Assembly (NCBI RefSeq): GCF_034422975.1
Contig: NZ_CP139873.1
Location: forward strand, 1,984,001 to 2,048,000
Direction: 5' to 3'
DNA: 64,000 nt
From: Idiomarina sp. PL1-037
GTDB taxonomy: Bacteria > Pseudomonadota > Gammaproteobacteria > Enterobacterales > Alteromonadaceae
Shown here piece by piece: positions 41,749 through 50,768 of the stretch. The notes below the pieces were generated by a model. The model saw nothing but the letters and a program-made list of their open reading frames with translations. It had not been told where the DNA came from and made no database searches. Within the stretch, counting starts at the first letter, position 1, and every line of letters begins with the position of its first letter. Both the position numbers and the translations under genes were made by a program.

Positions 41749-43116
41749 TTACTCCTTCTCCGAATGCGCAGCTACGATACCCGCTGCCTGCTCGTCCAGA
41801 ATATGAACAATAGACTTACCGCGAGCAGCCACAATACTGTGAGCCAAAATCAATGGTATAGCTGCAATCAGACCCATAGCCGTTGTTACCAACGCCATAG
41901 AGATGTCGCCGGCCATGATTTTCGGATCACCGGTACCAAACAGTGTAATCGACTGGAACGTACCAATCATACCAACAACTGTACCCAACAAACCAAGCAA
42001 CGGGGCGATAGCCGCAAGAATCTTGATGACATTAATGCCACTTTCGACTCTCGGCGTCTCACGTAAAATTGCTTCGTCCAGTTTCAGTTCTAAGTTTTCA
42101 ACATCTGCATTCTTATTCTCTTGATAAACCTTAAGAATACGACCTAATGCGTTGTTGTCTTTAGGTTGCTCTGGGTTCTTCAACTGAGAGCGGATTTTTC
42201 CTGCCCCCGCTGTCAAAGTAACCAATTTGAATACAGAGATTAACAGACCAAGAATTAATACTGCAGTAATTACATAACCAACAGTACCACCTTGGTGATA
42301 ACGCTCTTCCAAAGTCGCTTTGCCAGTTAACAAGCTAAGAATCTGACCTTTTGAAGGGTCAAGAAAAACACCTTCATAACCTTCTTCAGTGTTAGCAAAT
42401 TCTTGAGCTTGCGAAGTCGCACTCCCCTGAGGCTGACGACCTAACGGCTGAACTTGCTCTGTAGTATCGTTGTATAATAGGTATTGATTACCTGAAATTA
42501 AGTTAAAGGTACCAACACGAACCACTTCACGAGTTTCACTACCGCCGTCCAGTAAAGTCACTTCGGTATCAAACTTAACGACTTTGCCTGACTCTACCAT
42601 TTCAGTCAGCAAGGCTTTCCAAAGCTCTTCAAGCTCTTCCAGAGTAGGAAGCTCTTTCGCTTCAGACAGACTTTCCAGAACGTCTTCACGACCTGGGTAC
42701 TCCGCACTAACGATAGAAGTCGCAATACGACCGATTGTTTCTGTCGCAGCACCACGAACAACACCGAACATTTCACCTAAGGTGCCTTTGGCATTCTCAA
42801 GTTCTTGTTCTTTGTTCGCCAGTTCAATTTCGTTTTCAGAAAACTCTTCCTGCAAACGTTTACCACGAGCCTTTTCTTCTTCTAATTGCCTCTCTGCACG
42901 ATTTAGCAACGCTTGCTTATCGGCACGAGCGGCAGTGAATTCACGCTCACGTTCAGCGTTCAGTTCACGTGAAGAAACACGATTTTTTTCTACAAGCTGT
43001 AGCAGCTCGTCTAAGTTTTTAGCTTCAGATTGATCCTGAGCCTGGGCAGCGAGAGTCGTACCTGCAGAAAGGGTGACTGCTGCTGCAATCATTAACGATT
43101 TAACTAATTTATTCAT
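41749..43116 (-). CDS. TtpC-like ExbB-family protein with long periplasmic extension
   Basis: 455 residues. An N-terminal signal peptide (about residues 1-26, ending LAAQA), then a long helical, coiled-coil-rich periplasmic domain (residues 30-130, Glu/Lys/Gln-rich), then the C-terminal MotA/TolQ/ExbB domain (about 270-450) with IAPLLGLLGTVVGMIGTF. This layout is that of TtpC of Vibrio TonB2 systems, needed for TonB2 activity along with ExbB2. The start overlaps the DUF3450 stop (ATGA). Confidence 0.9.
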   Translation of the reverse strand: MNKLVKSLMIAAAVTLSAGTTLAAQAQDQSEAKNLDELLQLVEKNRVSSRELNAEREREFTAARADKQALLNRAERQLEEEKARGKRLQEEFSENEIELANKEQELENAKGTLGEMFGVVRGAATETIGRIATSIVSAEYPGREDVLESLSEAKELPTLEELEELWKALLTEMVESGKVVKFDTEVTLLDGGSETREVVRVGTFNLISGNQYLLYNDTTEQVQPLGRQPQGSATSQAQEFANTEEGYEGVFLDPSKGQILSLLTGKATLEERYHQGGTVGYVITAVLILGLLISVFKLVTLTAGAGKIRSQLKNPEQPKDNNALGRILKVYQENKNADVENLELKLDEAILRETPRVESGINVIKILAAIAPLLGLLGTVVGMIGTFQSITLFGTGDPKIMAGDISMALVTTAMGLIAAIPLILAHSIVAARGKSIVHILDEQAAGIVAAHSEKE

Positions 43117-43901
43117 TCTGCACTCTCCGCTGCGAATACTGGAAGTTTCACCAGATCGTAAGCAAGTTGCTTACGTGACATACGAATCGCTTGGGTCAGA
43201 GGACGGATAAACTCGTCTTCCAAAGCAGTCCACTCATCGGTTTCGTTGTTGTAAATCCAAGCATTTTTCATGTCCAGAGACTGAGCTAAGAATGCAACAC
43301 GACCCATGTGGAAATAATCAACAGCCACTTTCTCACCATCAATTTCTAAGTTGCCCTGGTAAGAAATCAAACCTGAACCGTAGTCCATTTCGGTTTGATA
43401 AGCTTCGATAATTTGACGAAATTGCTCTGATGTAGAAACACTTGAGCTGTCCATGATGTCGCGCAGACGCTCTACACGATCCATACGCTTTTCACGGTGA
43501 ATTGGAATGTCCAATTTCACAAACTGCTCAAGCGAGTCAATCATTTCATACATCAATGGAACAACGCCTTGTTTCGTGCGTTCGATTCCGTCGATCTGCT
43601 TTTGGAGAGACTCTAGCGTAGCGTTTTGGTCATTAACCAAACGTTGCACATGGTCATTATAAACTTTCAAGTTCTCGTACTCAGAAACGACTGAACGATA
43701 TTCGATAAGAAGATCTTGGCTTTGCTCGAACAAAGAGTTGATTTTTTCCTGTGACTGTTCGTCAGCATTTAAAATCTTTTGCTCTTCGTTTTGCAGCTTA
43801 GCTACATCTACTTGCTGTGCAGCGGCAAAGCCGGTGCCAGCAAACGCCATCACACCCATAAGGGTTGCAGCGAGTTTGGTTCTTTTGATTACTTTGGTCA
43901 T
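43113..43901 (-). CDS. DUF3450 family periplasmic protein
   Basis: A 262-residue protein with a signal peptide (residues 1-29, ending GTGFAAA) and a mainly helical, coiled-coil periplasmic domain (EEQKILNADEQSQEKINSLF; SLQKQIDGIERTKQ). It ends in beta segments (DYFHMGRVAFLAQ). It is the first gene of the TtpC-ExbB-ExbD-TonB-TPR operon, where DUF3450 proteins are often found. I start at MTKVIKRTKLA; earlier in-frame ATGs add a non-signal tail. Its role is not known. Confidence 0.88.
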   Translation of the reverse strand: MTKVIKRTKLAATLMGVMAFAGTGFAAAQQVDVAKLQNEEQKILNADEQSQEKINSLFEQSQDLLIEYRSVVSEYENLKVYNDHVQRLVNDQNATLESLQKQIDGIERTKQGVVPLMYEMIDSLEQFVKLDIPIHREKRMDRVERLRDIMDSSSVSTSEQFRQIIEAYQTEMDYGSGLISYQGNLEIDGEKVAVDYFHMGRVAFLAQSLDMKNAWIYNNETDEWTALEDEFIRPLTQAIRMSRKQLAYDLVKLPVFAAESAE

Positions 43902-44368
43902 AGTTCCCAACCAATTTGACTTAACTTCCGCTTCAACGCCTAAGGCGCGAAACACCAGTTGTTTGAATGACGAAAAGATCTCGTTCTACACTTTATTATT
44001 ATTGCCAAATAAAGCAGCAATACTAAAAGATACTCCCACGATGGCTATACGCTGTCAACCAAGTAAACTGAGTCAACCGCGCTATAGCTGTCGCCTTGTA
44101 TCCGTTGCAGAACACGGTTCTGGACTCTCGTAATTTCCAGATATTTTCTCGGACGACATCCTGTCGTTAACTCATTTCATACTCCCAGTTTTGGTAGACA
44201 TATACCTAACTCGGAATATTACCCCTTTCTGAATAGTATCACTTTTTGATCGACGAACAACACTGACATTTCAATTTCAACGTTTTTTAAACAAATAATT
44301 TATTAGCCTATATTCAATGGTAGACCCAATTTCGTGACCTAAGTTTCAAAATCCTTTAATATAGAGGG
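43902..44368. other. Divergent promoter region between the TonB operon and priC
   Basis: About 470 bases with no convincing gene, likely holding promoters for both directions. A TAATAT -10-like box lies about 15 bases before priC. No Fur box of good quality was found near the TonB operon. Confidence 0.5.
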
Positions 44369-44899
44369 ATGAGAGAGATATTAAATATAACCTCAATACA
44401 ACATATTGAACAGCTGCTCAACACTTTGCAGGGGCGGGCTGAGCAAATTGATGGGGAAAATAGAAAGAAACATCGCCAGCTTAGCGAAAGTTGGTTTAGT
44501 CCCTCCCTGTTTAACCATAGCTCTAACCTGGCTGTCGATTATGTCGCAGAGACCCAAAATCTTTTTCGACAATTACAGCAAAGTGACAATCAAGAGGCTC
44601 AACATTACCTTGCTGAGAAACTTAGCCTGCAGCTGGAAGCATTAAATACAGCTTTCCGGGCTAATAAGCCCCCGCGACAACAGCAAGATCATCGCATTAC
44701 CGCGCAAAATCAGCTGCAGCAGATGCATCAACAATTAGTGACTTATCGTGACTACGAAAGACGACTAACAGAAAACCTGGATACGGCAGCCGCGGGTAAT
44801 AATCCAACCATGATTCGAAACGCGCAGCAACGCCTTAACCGCTGCCAAATGGCCATTGATACTCTGGAGAAAAAGATTAGCCGTTATGAAGAAGGTTGA
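44369..44899 (+). CDS. priC: Primosomal replication protein PriC
   Basis: A 176-residue helical protein with the PriC family core, including SWFSPSLFNHSS and RLNRCQMAIDTLEKKI near the C-terminus. In E. coli it reloads DnaB on stalled forks with PriA-independent specificity. E. coli has priC near apt-dnaX; here priC points away from that block, separated by the TonB operon. The 3' end overlaps the start of the deacetylase-family gene by 14 bases. Confidence 0.9.
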   Translation: MREILNITSIQHIEQLLNTLQGRAEQIDGENRKKHRQLSESWFSPSLFNHSSNLAVDYVAETQNLFRQLQQSDNQEAQHYLAEKLSLQLEALNTAFRANKPPRQQQDHRITAQNQLQQMHQQLVTYRDYERRLTENLDTAAAGNNPTMIRNAQQRLNRCQMAIDTLEKKISRYEEG

Positions 44900-45821
44900 C
44901 GTTCCTTTTATCTACTCACCTTTATACAGTGAATTAGATTTACCTCCCAGGCACCGTTACCCAATAGAGAAATACCGCCTGCTAAAAGACTGGGCGGTTA
45001 AGCACGGAGCAACGAATAATCAATGGCATCAGCCTGCACCGCTTAGCTGGGACCAAGTTGCGCGAACGCACTGTCCAAGTTATTTGTCTCAGTTACTGCA
45101 GAACAGCATGGATAGAAGCAGCTGGCGACGCATAGGCTTTCCCTGGTCGGAACAGCTATTGTACCGTACCCTAACCTCCGCTGGAGGCACACTGCTAACG
45201 ACCGAGCTGGCACTAACGAAGGGAGTTGCCATACACTTTTCCGGCGGCTACCACCATGCTCACAAAGATTGGGGCAGCGGCTTTTGTCTACTTAACGATT
45301 TAGCAATAGCCTGCAATGAAATACTGGTTCGCCACCCAAGGCTAAAAATAGTGGTACTGGATACTGATGTTCATCAAGGTGACGGAACCGCCACGCTCTT
45401 CGAAAATGATAATAGGGTGTTTACCTGCTCAATACACGGGGAACGCAACTTTCCATTTTCCAAAGTTAGCTCTAATCTGGATGTCCCTTTAGCTAAACAT
45501 ACCTGTGACAAAGAATACTTAGCGGCTCTTGAAAATACCCTCGAACGCATCAACCGCGACATTAAACCTGATCTTATTCTTTACGATGCCGGTGTCGACA
45601 TTTATCAGCGGGACGAGTTGGGTCATCTGGATATTAGTCTGGCGGGTATTTTTCAAAGAGACCTCACTGTACTAAGCTTTGCTAAACGACATGAGATTCC
45701 TCTGGCGGCTGTCATCGGCGGTGGGTATCAACGTAATTTACCTCGTTTAGTCAGAGCCCATGCTCAACTATTAAGAGCCAGTTATTATGTCTATACTGCA
45801 AGTGAGCTAACAGAAGGATAA
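44886..45821 (+). CDS. Histone deacetylase family protein
   Basis: A 311-residue member of the arginase/HDAC fold (class II type acetoin-utilisation or acetylpolyamine deacetylase relatives). Zinc-site residues are in VVLDTDVHQGDGTA (Asp and His) and YDAGVDIYQRDELG (Asp); GGYHHAHKDWGSGFCLLND holds the catalytic His pair. The 311-residue ATG start overlaps priC. It likely removes acyl groups from small amines or protein lysines; substrate unknown. A ComFB-like gene follows by 4 bases. Confidence 0.88.
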   Translation: MKKVDVPFIYSPLYSELDLPPRHRYPIEKYRLLKDWAVKHGATNNQWHQPAPLSWDQVARTHCPSYLSQLLQNSMDRSSWRRIGFPWSEQLLYRTLTSAGGTLLTTELALTKGVAIHFSGGYHHAHKDWGSGFCLLNDLAIACNEILVRHPRLKIVVLDTDVHQGDGTATLFENDNRVFTCSIHGERNFPFSKVSSNLDVPLAKHTCDKEYLAALENTLERINRDIKPDLILYDAGVDIYQRDELGHLDISLAGIFQRDLTVLSFAKRHEIPLAAVIGGGYQRNLPRLVRAHAQLLRASYYVYTASELTEG

Positions 45822-45825
45822 AAGT

Positions 45826-46101
45826 ATGAAGTTTGACGATGACATTCACAATTATTACGAGCGCTTAGTTGCGGACCGGATAGAAGAACTGGAACTGGAA
45901 AAGCAACACAGCCAGGAGTTTCTTGCTGATCTCAGTTGTCTGGTGCTCAATCAGTTGCCGCCGCGTTATATTCGTCACGAAGTTGATATGGCTTTCTTTT
46001 TACCACCGTCAAAGCGGCTAGACATGGAAATGCAGGTACACAAAGCAATAGCGGAAGCGCTGGAATTTTTAAAAGGGAGAAAACGTCCTGACGGCGATTA
46101 A
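45826..46101 (+). CDS. ComFB-like small protein
   Basis: 91 residues that follow the late-competence ComFB pattern: NYYERLVADRI, then FLADLSCLVLNQLPPRYIRHE, then AIAEALEFL. The family cysteines found in B. subtilis ComFB are absent. ComFB-family proteins have recently been linked to cyclic dinucleotide binding. It is coupled to the deacetylase gene (4-base gap, SD GAAGGA), so its role may concern that enzyme. Family call from pattern memory. Confidence 0.65.
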   Translation: MKFDDDIHNYYERLVADRIEELELEKQHSQEFLADLSCLVLNQLPPRYIRHEVDMAFFLPPSKRLDMEMQVHKAIAEALEFLKGRKRPDGD

Positions 46102-46109
46102 TAAATATT

Positions 46110-46223
46110 GGGTGGCGACTCTACCAGCCACACCTCGGCACACACATCCCTGACTACGGCTGCTCCCTTCCGGGCCTGACCGGGTTCACCAGTTAGCGTT
46201 GCGAGGGGACCCGCAGAGTCACC
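46110..46223 (-). ncRNA. ffs: 4.5S signal recognition particle RNA
   Basis: The minus strand carries the conserved SRP core: CAGGCCCGGAAGGGAGCAGCC, here within a 114-base RNA of the same length as E. coli 4.5S. The ends pair (GGTGACTCT with AGAGTCGCC) and the 3' tail is ACCC. It combines with Ffh to target membrane proteins. It sits between the ComFB-like gene and the enoyl-CoA hydratase gene. Confidence 0.93.
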
Positions 46224-46298
46224 ATAAACGCTTTGTTCAAAGCGGGCTGCATTATGAACCAGTTGCCCGGCTGAAACAACCCACAGTTTACCTTTTGC

Positions 46299-47048
46299 TT
46301 ACTTTTTCTGCAGCTTTGCAGCAATTGCCTGACGAGCTTCATCTGAGCTTAACGCTTTTGCAAAAAACGTTGCCTCACGACTAATGCGATCAGCTACTGA
46401 CTCAGCCGGCTGCTTTAATAAATGCTTTGAAATTCGTAATGACTTGCTGGATTGCTTACGCAGTTTATCCAGAGTTTCTTCAACCACAACAGGCAAACGC
46501 TCAAGCGAAACCACATGGTTAACGAAACCGGCCTGCTGAGCTGACTGGGCATCAAACTTTTCGCCAAGTAATAACAGCTCTGCCGCTTTTTGGTAACCAC
46601 AGATTTGCGGCAACAACAAGCTGGAGGCGGCTTCAGGCAACAACCCAAGCTGCACAAATGGCAATGCAAATACCGCGTCGTCACTACTGTAAACAATATC
46701 GCAATGCAGTAAGAGCGTCGTACCTATGCCTATTGCTAATCCATTTACCGCAGCGACGATAGGCACCTCAGCACGCGCCAGGGTATGTAAAAACTGAAAC
46801 GGGGGTGCCGATTCGTCTAAGTTTTCAATTGATAAGAAGTCATTTAAGTCGTTACCGGCAGAAAAACTGTCGCCACTGGACTCAAAGAGCACTGCATGTA
46901 CTGAACTATCGTTGTCTGCGGCTTTCAAGGCTTCATTACATGTTGTGTACATGTCCTGAGTGAAGGCATTCTTCTTTGCCGGTCGGTTCAGACGTATGCG
47001 AACAACACCGTCATCTTGCGAAACTTGTACGAGCTCTTCAGTATTCAA
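46299..47048 (-). CDS. Enoyl-CoA hydratase/isomerase family protein
   Basis: A 249-residue crotonase-fold protein. The oxyanion-hole segments are SSGDSFSAGNDLNDFL (about residues 58-73) and AAVNGLAIGIGTTLLLHCD (about residues 98-116). The catalytic acid region FVQLGLLPEAASSLLLP retains a Glu at the hydratase position. Acts on an unknown enoyl-CoA or related acyl-CoA. The gene is 20 bases after the KAS III gene, likely co-transcribed. Confidence 0.87.
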   Translation of the reverse strand: MNTEELVQVSQDDGVVRIRLNRPAKKNAFTQDMYTTCNEALKAADNDSSVHAVLFESSGDSFSAGNDLNDFLSIENLDESAPPFQFLHTLARAEVPIVAAVNGLAIGIGTTLLLHCDIVYSSDDAVFALPFVQLGLLPEAASSLLLPQICGYQKAAELLLLGEKFDAQSAQQAGFVNHVVSLERLPVVVEETLDKLRKQSSKSLRISKHLLKQPAESVADRISREATFFAKALSSDEARQAIAAKLQKK

Positions 47049-47068
47049 AATCTGTCTCCCGTCAATGA

Positions 47069-48157
47069 TTACTGACCGCGATTTTTCCAGGCCTTTTTAG
47101 TCGCTTCGTGCATTGGCACAATCAGTTCCAACGCGCTCTTATCGCCAGCCGGCAGCTCCATTTGATTAGGACGTTTGGGCGTGACTCGCTGGCCCCATTT
47201 TATCAACCCGGCACCGCAAGTGAGTCCACCACCAAACACAGCGGACATAATACTGTCACCAGGCTTGATAATACCGTTGTCAGCAGCTTCAGCAAAGGCA
47301 ATAGGTAATGTTGCTGAAGACGTGTTTCCGTAATTCTGAATATTAATAACGGTTTTCTCGCTCGGCACTTTGCACATTTTACCTAAGAAATCGATTAACC
47401 GTTTATTCGCCTGATGCGGAATGAGGGCGTCGATATCGTCGGTGGTCATGCCAGTTTCCTGAAAAACTTTTTCAACAGCAGCGCTCATGCCCTTCACTGC
47501 TCGTTTAAATATTTCCTGGCCAACAAAATCAAATTGCATGATGCCGTCAAAGTTAAACCGGTCAAAGCTAGACCCAAAATCAAGGCTTAAGACGTCACGG
47601 GCATCGGCGTCACAACTGATATGGCTGGCCAGCAAACCAACTTCTTCATCTGAGGCTTCAAGTACCATTGCACCTGCGCCATCGCCAAATAAAACAGCAC
47701 TTTCGCGTTTAGTCCAGTCCAGAATACGGGTTAAACGTTCAGCACCTATGAGCAAGACTTTTTTATGTGCGCCGGTTTTTATACCTTGAGTTGCAACATG
47801 CATTGCGTATAAAAAGCTGCTGCAAGCTGCATTTAGGTCAAAAGCTGCCGCATGTTTTGAGCCAATATTTTGCTGTACTTTAGAAGCGACATTGGGAATA
47901 AGTTCATCTGCAGTACAAGTACCGACAATGATGAGATCCAGTTCGTTGGGATCTAAGTCGGCAGCTGCCAAGGCATTGCGTGCAGCAACCGTCGCCAACT
48001 CGGATGTACCAACATGGCTTACTCGACGTTCCGAAATACCCGTTCGCGAAACAATCCACTCGTCGGAGGTTTCCAGGAAAGTGGCAAGATCATCATTGGT
48101 CATTACAGCCGGTGGCAGACATTTTCCCCAACCGGTAATTTCAGCAAATTTAGTCAC
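47069..48157 (-). CDS. Beta-ketoacyl-ACP synthase III family protein
   Basis: A 362-residue thiolase-fold enzyme with the KAS III triad: Cys in DLNAACSSFLY (about residue 116), His in LIPHQANKRL, and Asn in NIQNYGNTSSATLPIA. It is about 45 residues longer than E. coli FabH, with an added C-terminal tail (residues 325-362) ending KAWKNRGQ. It may condense acyl-CoA or acetyl-CoA with a malonyl unit. Not certain to be the housekeeping FabH, since no fab genes are adjacent. Confidence 0.85.
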   Translation of the reverse strand: MTKFAEITGWGKCLPPAVMTNDDLATFLETSDEWIVSRTGISERRVSHVGTSELATVAARNALAAADLDPNELDLIIVGTCTADELIPNVASKVQQNIGSKHAAAFDLNAACSSFLYAMHVATQGIKTGAHKKVLLIGAERLTRILDWTKRESAVLFGDGAGAMVLEASDEEVGLLASHISCDADARDVLSLDFGSSFDRFNFDGIMQFDFVGQEIFKRAVKGMSAAVEKVFQETGMTTDDIDALIPHQANKRLIDFLGKMCKVPSEKTVINIQNYGNTSSATLPIAFAEAADNGIIKPGDSIMSAVFGGGLTCGAGLIKWGQRVTPKRPNQMELPAGDKSALELIVPMHEATKKAWKNRGQ

Positions 48158-48286
48158 GGCAAAACCTTTTACTTCTGTCGGCTAGTATCGTCATAATAGT
48201 AAGCTGTTTTATGACAATACGGTTTCACCGTATGATAGCACGAATCGACGTCAGGTGAATGACCGCCATAAAAAAGGATAACGCCT

Positions 48287-48832
48287 ATGTTCCGAACACT
48301 ATTTGCCGCCAGTTTTTTACTTATGATCAGCGCTTGCCAGAGCCAGCCTGATCCATTAATTATTAGCGCTGACACTGTTGTCGATAAACTAAATACCAAG
48401 GTAAACCAATTAAAAGTCACGGATAAACGCTCTTATTCTTATTTATATCGCCATAAAAAAGACGAAGATAAAGCAGCATTCGCGCCTACTTTGAGACCCT
48501 TAACCTCGGTTGTTGAAGAGGCTTTACAGCCAGTTACAGGCGCTTATGATGAAAACGGTCTGACATGGTACGTCACCATCGAAAAAGCACTAATTGACGC
48601 AACTCTTCATACTGTAAAATACGAGCTCAAGCACAGCATAACCATTCGTGTTGAGGCCACCCGGAAAAATCGTCGCTACAGCAACTTTTATTCCGGAACC
48701 TATAACTCAACAGGTGGTCTGAAACCAGCCCAGTCAACTATCGAGCGTCAGTTTAAACAGCTACTGAATTCTGTTCTTACAGACATTGTTAATGATCCTA
48801 AGCTGCGTATGCGTGAACAAGAGGACTTTTAA
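48287..48832 (+). CDS. YajG-family lipoprotein
   Basis: A 181-residue lipoprotein with lipobox MISACQS (Cys at residue 17). The body matches YajG-type conserved lipoproteins of unknown function (DPLIISADTVV; TYNSTGGLKPAQSTIE). It is followed by a cyclophilin and ampG; in E. coli yajG is next to ampG. An SD AAAGGA precedes the ATG. Confidence 0.82.
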   Translation: MFRTLFAASFLLMISACQSQPDPLIISADTVVDKLNTKVNQLKVTDKRSYSYLYRHKKDEDKAAFAPTLRPLTSVVEEALQPVTGAYDENGLTWYVTIEKALIDATLHTVKYELKHSITIRVEATRKNRRYSNFYSGTYNSTGGLKPAQSTIERQFKQLLNSVLTDIVNDPKLRMREQEDF

Positions 48833-48834
48833 TC

Positions 48835-49425
48835 ATGACTTTTCTGAAATACTTTATTGGCCTTGCCGCAGCTCTTCTTATCAGTGTTAGTCATGCTGAA
48901 ATTCAGCCAGATAACCCATTCCCGCAAGTAAAAATGATAACTTCTGTGGGTGACATCACTGTAGAGCTCAATCGCGATGCCGCTCCGTTAACCGTTAAAA
49001 ACTTTTTCCGTTATGTCAAAAAAGCACAATACAACGATACTATCTTTCATCGTTTAGTCCCCGGCTTTGTTATCCAGGGCGGCGGCTATGACGAAGATTT
49101 TCAGGACAAACCCTCATTTGAAAAAATTGCGAATGAATCCGGTAACGGATTGAAGAACGAATATGGCACAATTGCTATGGCTCGGGAACGTGAACCGCAC
49201 TCAGGTACCCGCCAGTTTTTCTTTAACTTAAATGACAATACTTCACTTAATCCAGATAATGGTGACTGGGGCTACGCTGTATTTGGCCGTATCGTTGAAG
49301 GCTTAGATGTCCTGGAAGCAATGGCTAAGCTTGAATCACAAGCCTATAGTGATGAAGTTGGCTGGGCTGATGTACCTGTCGAGCCGCCTATTCTGAAACG
49401 TATAGAGGTTGTACCGCAAAACTGA
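48835..49425 (+). CDS. Periplasmic peptidyl-prolyl cis-trans isomerase (cyclophilin)
   Basis: A 196-residue cyclophilin with a signal peptide (residues 1-20, ending SVSHA), so probably periplasmic (PpiA-like). The catalytic arginine is in FHRLVPGFVIQGGGYDE, with QFFFNL and the AVFGRIVEGLDVLEAM segment. Starts two bases after the YajG-like stop and ends on the ampG start (1-base overlap). Confidence 0.92.
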   Translation: MTFLKYFIGLAAALLISVSHAEIQPDNPFPQVKMITSVGDITVELNRDAAPLTVKNFFRYVKKAQYNDTIFHRLVPGFVIQGGGYDEDFQDKPSFEKIANESGNGLKNEYGTIAMAREREPHSGTRQFFFNLNDNTSLNPDNGDWGYAVFGRIVEGLDVLEAMAKLESQAYSDEVGWADVPVEPPILKRIEVVPQN

Positions 49426-50768
49426 TGGCTTTAACAAAACCGACTTTCTGGCAAGATTTGAAAGTCTACAAACAGCCTCGCGTATTAGTTATTTTTGTTC
49501 TGGGCCTTGCCAGTGGTTTTCCGTGGGTGATGATTGGCTCAGCACTTTCAGCGTGGTTGCAGGAAGTCGGCCTTACCCGCTCAACCATTGGTTATTTTGG
49601 GGCTGTTTCAGTGGCTTACTCAATAAACTTCTTATGGGCTCCTCTTATAGACAATTTCAAGCTTCCGCTGCTTACCCGCTGGCTGGGTCAAAGAAGAAGC
49701 TGGATTTTTCTCTGCCAGATGCTCATAGCGAGCGGCTGTTTCGCATTGGCCTGTCTGGATATTACCAGTAACCTCCATCTGGTCGGAATAATCGCGCTAG
49801 GTATTGCAATAAGTTCTGCAACACAAGATATTGCCATTGATGCCTACCGCATTGAGTCTTTTGCAGAAACCGAAGGCCGCCTGCAAAGTGCCGGCGCAGC
49901 AATGACAACTGCCGGATGGTGGACCGGCTACAGTGGTTTAGGTGCTCTGCCGTTCTTTTTTGTCGATGGCATAACCTGGCAATGGCAACACGCCTATTTC
50001 GGTTTGGGCTGCATCATGTTAGCCCTTGCAGCCGTCGTGCTTTTCGTGCGCCGTACTACTTATCATCAGGAACCAACCATAAAGACTAAGCTGACTCACT
50101 TTTGGCCTGCGATGAAAGAAAGAATCAATCTTGTTGTTGTTCAGCCCATCGGAGAGTTTTTTTCCCGCAACGGCGTTAAGCTGGCGTTTTCAATTCTGGC
50201 CTTTATCTTTTTGTTTAAAATTGGCGAAGCTTTTCTGGGCCGGATGTCGATTGTTTTCTACAAAGAAATTGGTTTTACTAATGCCGAAGTCGGTACCTAT
50301 TCAAAATTAGTTACCTGGTGGGTAACGATTGTTTTTGCACTGCTAGGCAGTGCTGTCAATTTACGACTGGGCATAATTAAAGGTCTGCTCATAGGCGGTA
50401 TCGCCATGGCCTCCTCTAACCTGATGTTCTCGTGGATCGCTCTGGTAGGCCCGGATACAGACCTTTTTCTAAGTGCAGTTTTAATCGACGGTTTTACCAG
50501 TGCCTGGTCAACTGTCGCCTTTGTTGCCTTTATCAGTTTACTTTGTAACCGCACCTTTACCGCAACCCAGTATGCGCTAATGGCATCGTTGGGGTCTTTA
50601 GGGAAAACCTTACTCTCGTCCTTCAGCGGGCAAATTGTCGATTATATGGATGGCAACTGGGCACTGTTCTTTGTGGTAACCGCTTTAATGGTTATTCCCA
50701 GTCTTCTCTTCCTTTGGTTTATCCGTGAACCCATAGCCGAGCTGGAGCGAAAACGTGACGAAGGCTAA
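49425..50768 (+). CDS. ampG: AmpG-like muropeptide permease (MFS)
   Basis: A 447-residue, about twelve-helix major facilitator. The AmpG pattern is visible: FVLGLASGFPWVMIGSALSAWLQEVG and SATQDIAIDAYRIE. Brings anhydro-muropeptides (products of lytic transglycosylases such as the one in this window) into the cytoplasm for recycling. Starts at the last base of the cyclophilin stop. YajG-AmpG neighbours as in E. coli. Confidence 0.9.
   Translation: MALTKPTFWQDLKVYKQPRVLVIFVLGLASGFPWVMIGSALSAWLQEVGLTRSTIGYFGAVSVAYSINFLWAPLIDNFKLPLLTRWLGQRRSWIFLCQMLIASGCFALACLDITSNLHLVGIIALGIAISSATQDIAIDAYRIESFAETEGRLQSAGAAMTTAGWWTGYSGLGALPFFFVDGITWQWQHAYFGLGCIMLALAAVVLFVRRTTYHQEPTIKTKLTHFWPAMKERINLVVVQPIGEFFSRNGVKLAFSILAFIFLFKIGEAFLGRMSIVFYKEIGFTNAEVGTYSKLVTWWVTIVFALLGSAVNLRLGIIKGLLIGGIAMASSNLMFSWIALVGPDTDLFLSAVLIDGFTSAWSTVAFVAFISLLCNRTFTATQYALMASLGSLGKTLLSSFSGQIVDYMDGNWALFFVVTALMVIPSLLFLWFIREPIAELERKRDEG

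Noticed and set aside
43902..44060. A Fur box in front of the TonB operon
   Set aside because: An AATAATAAT-rich stretch is present, but it does not form the expected inverted-repeat 19-mer.
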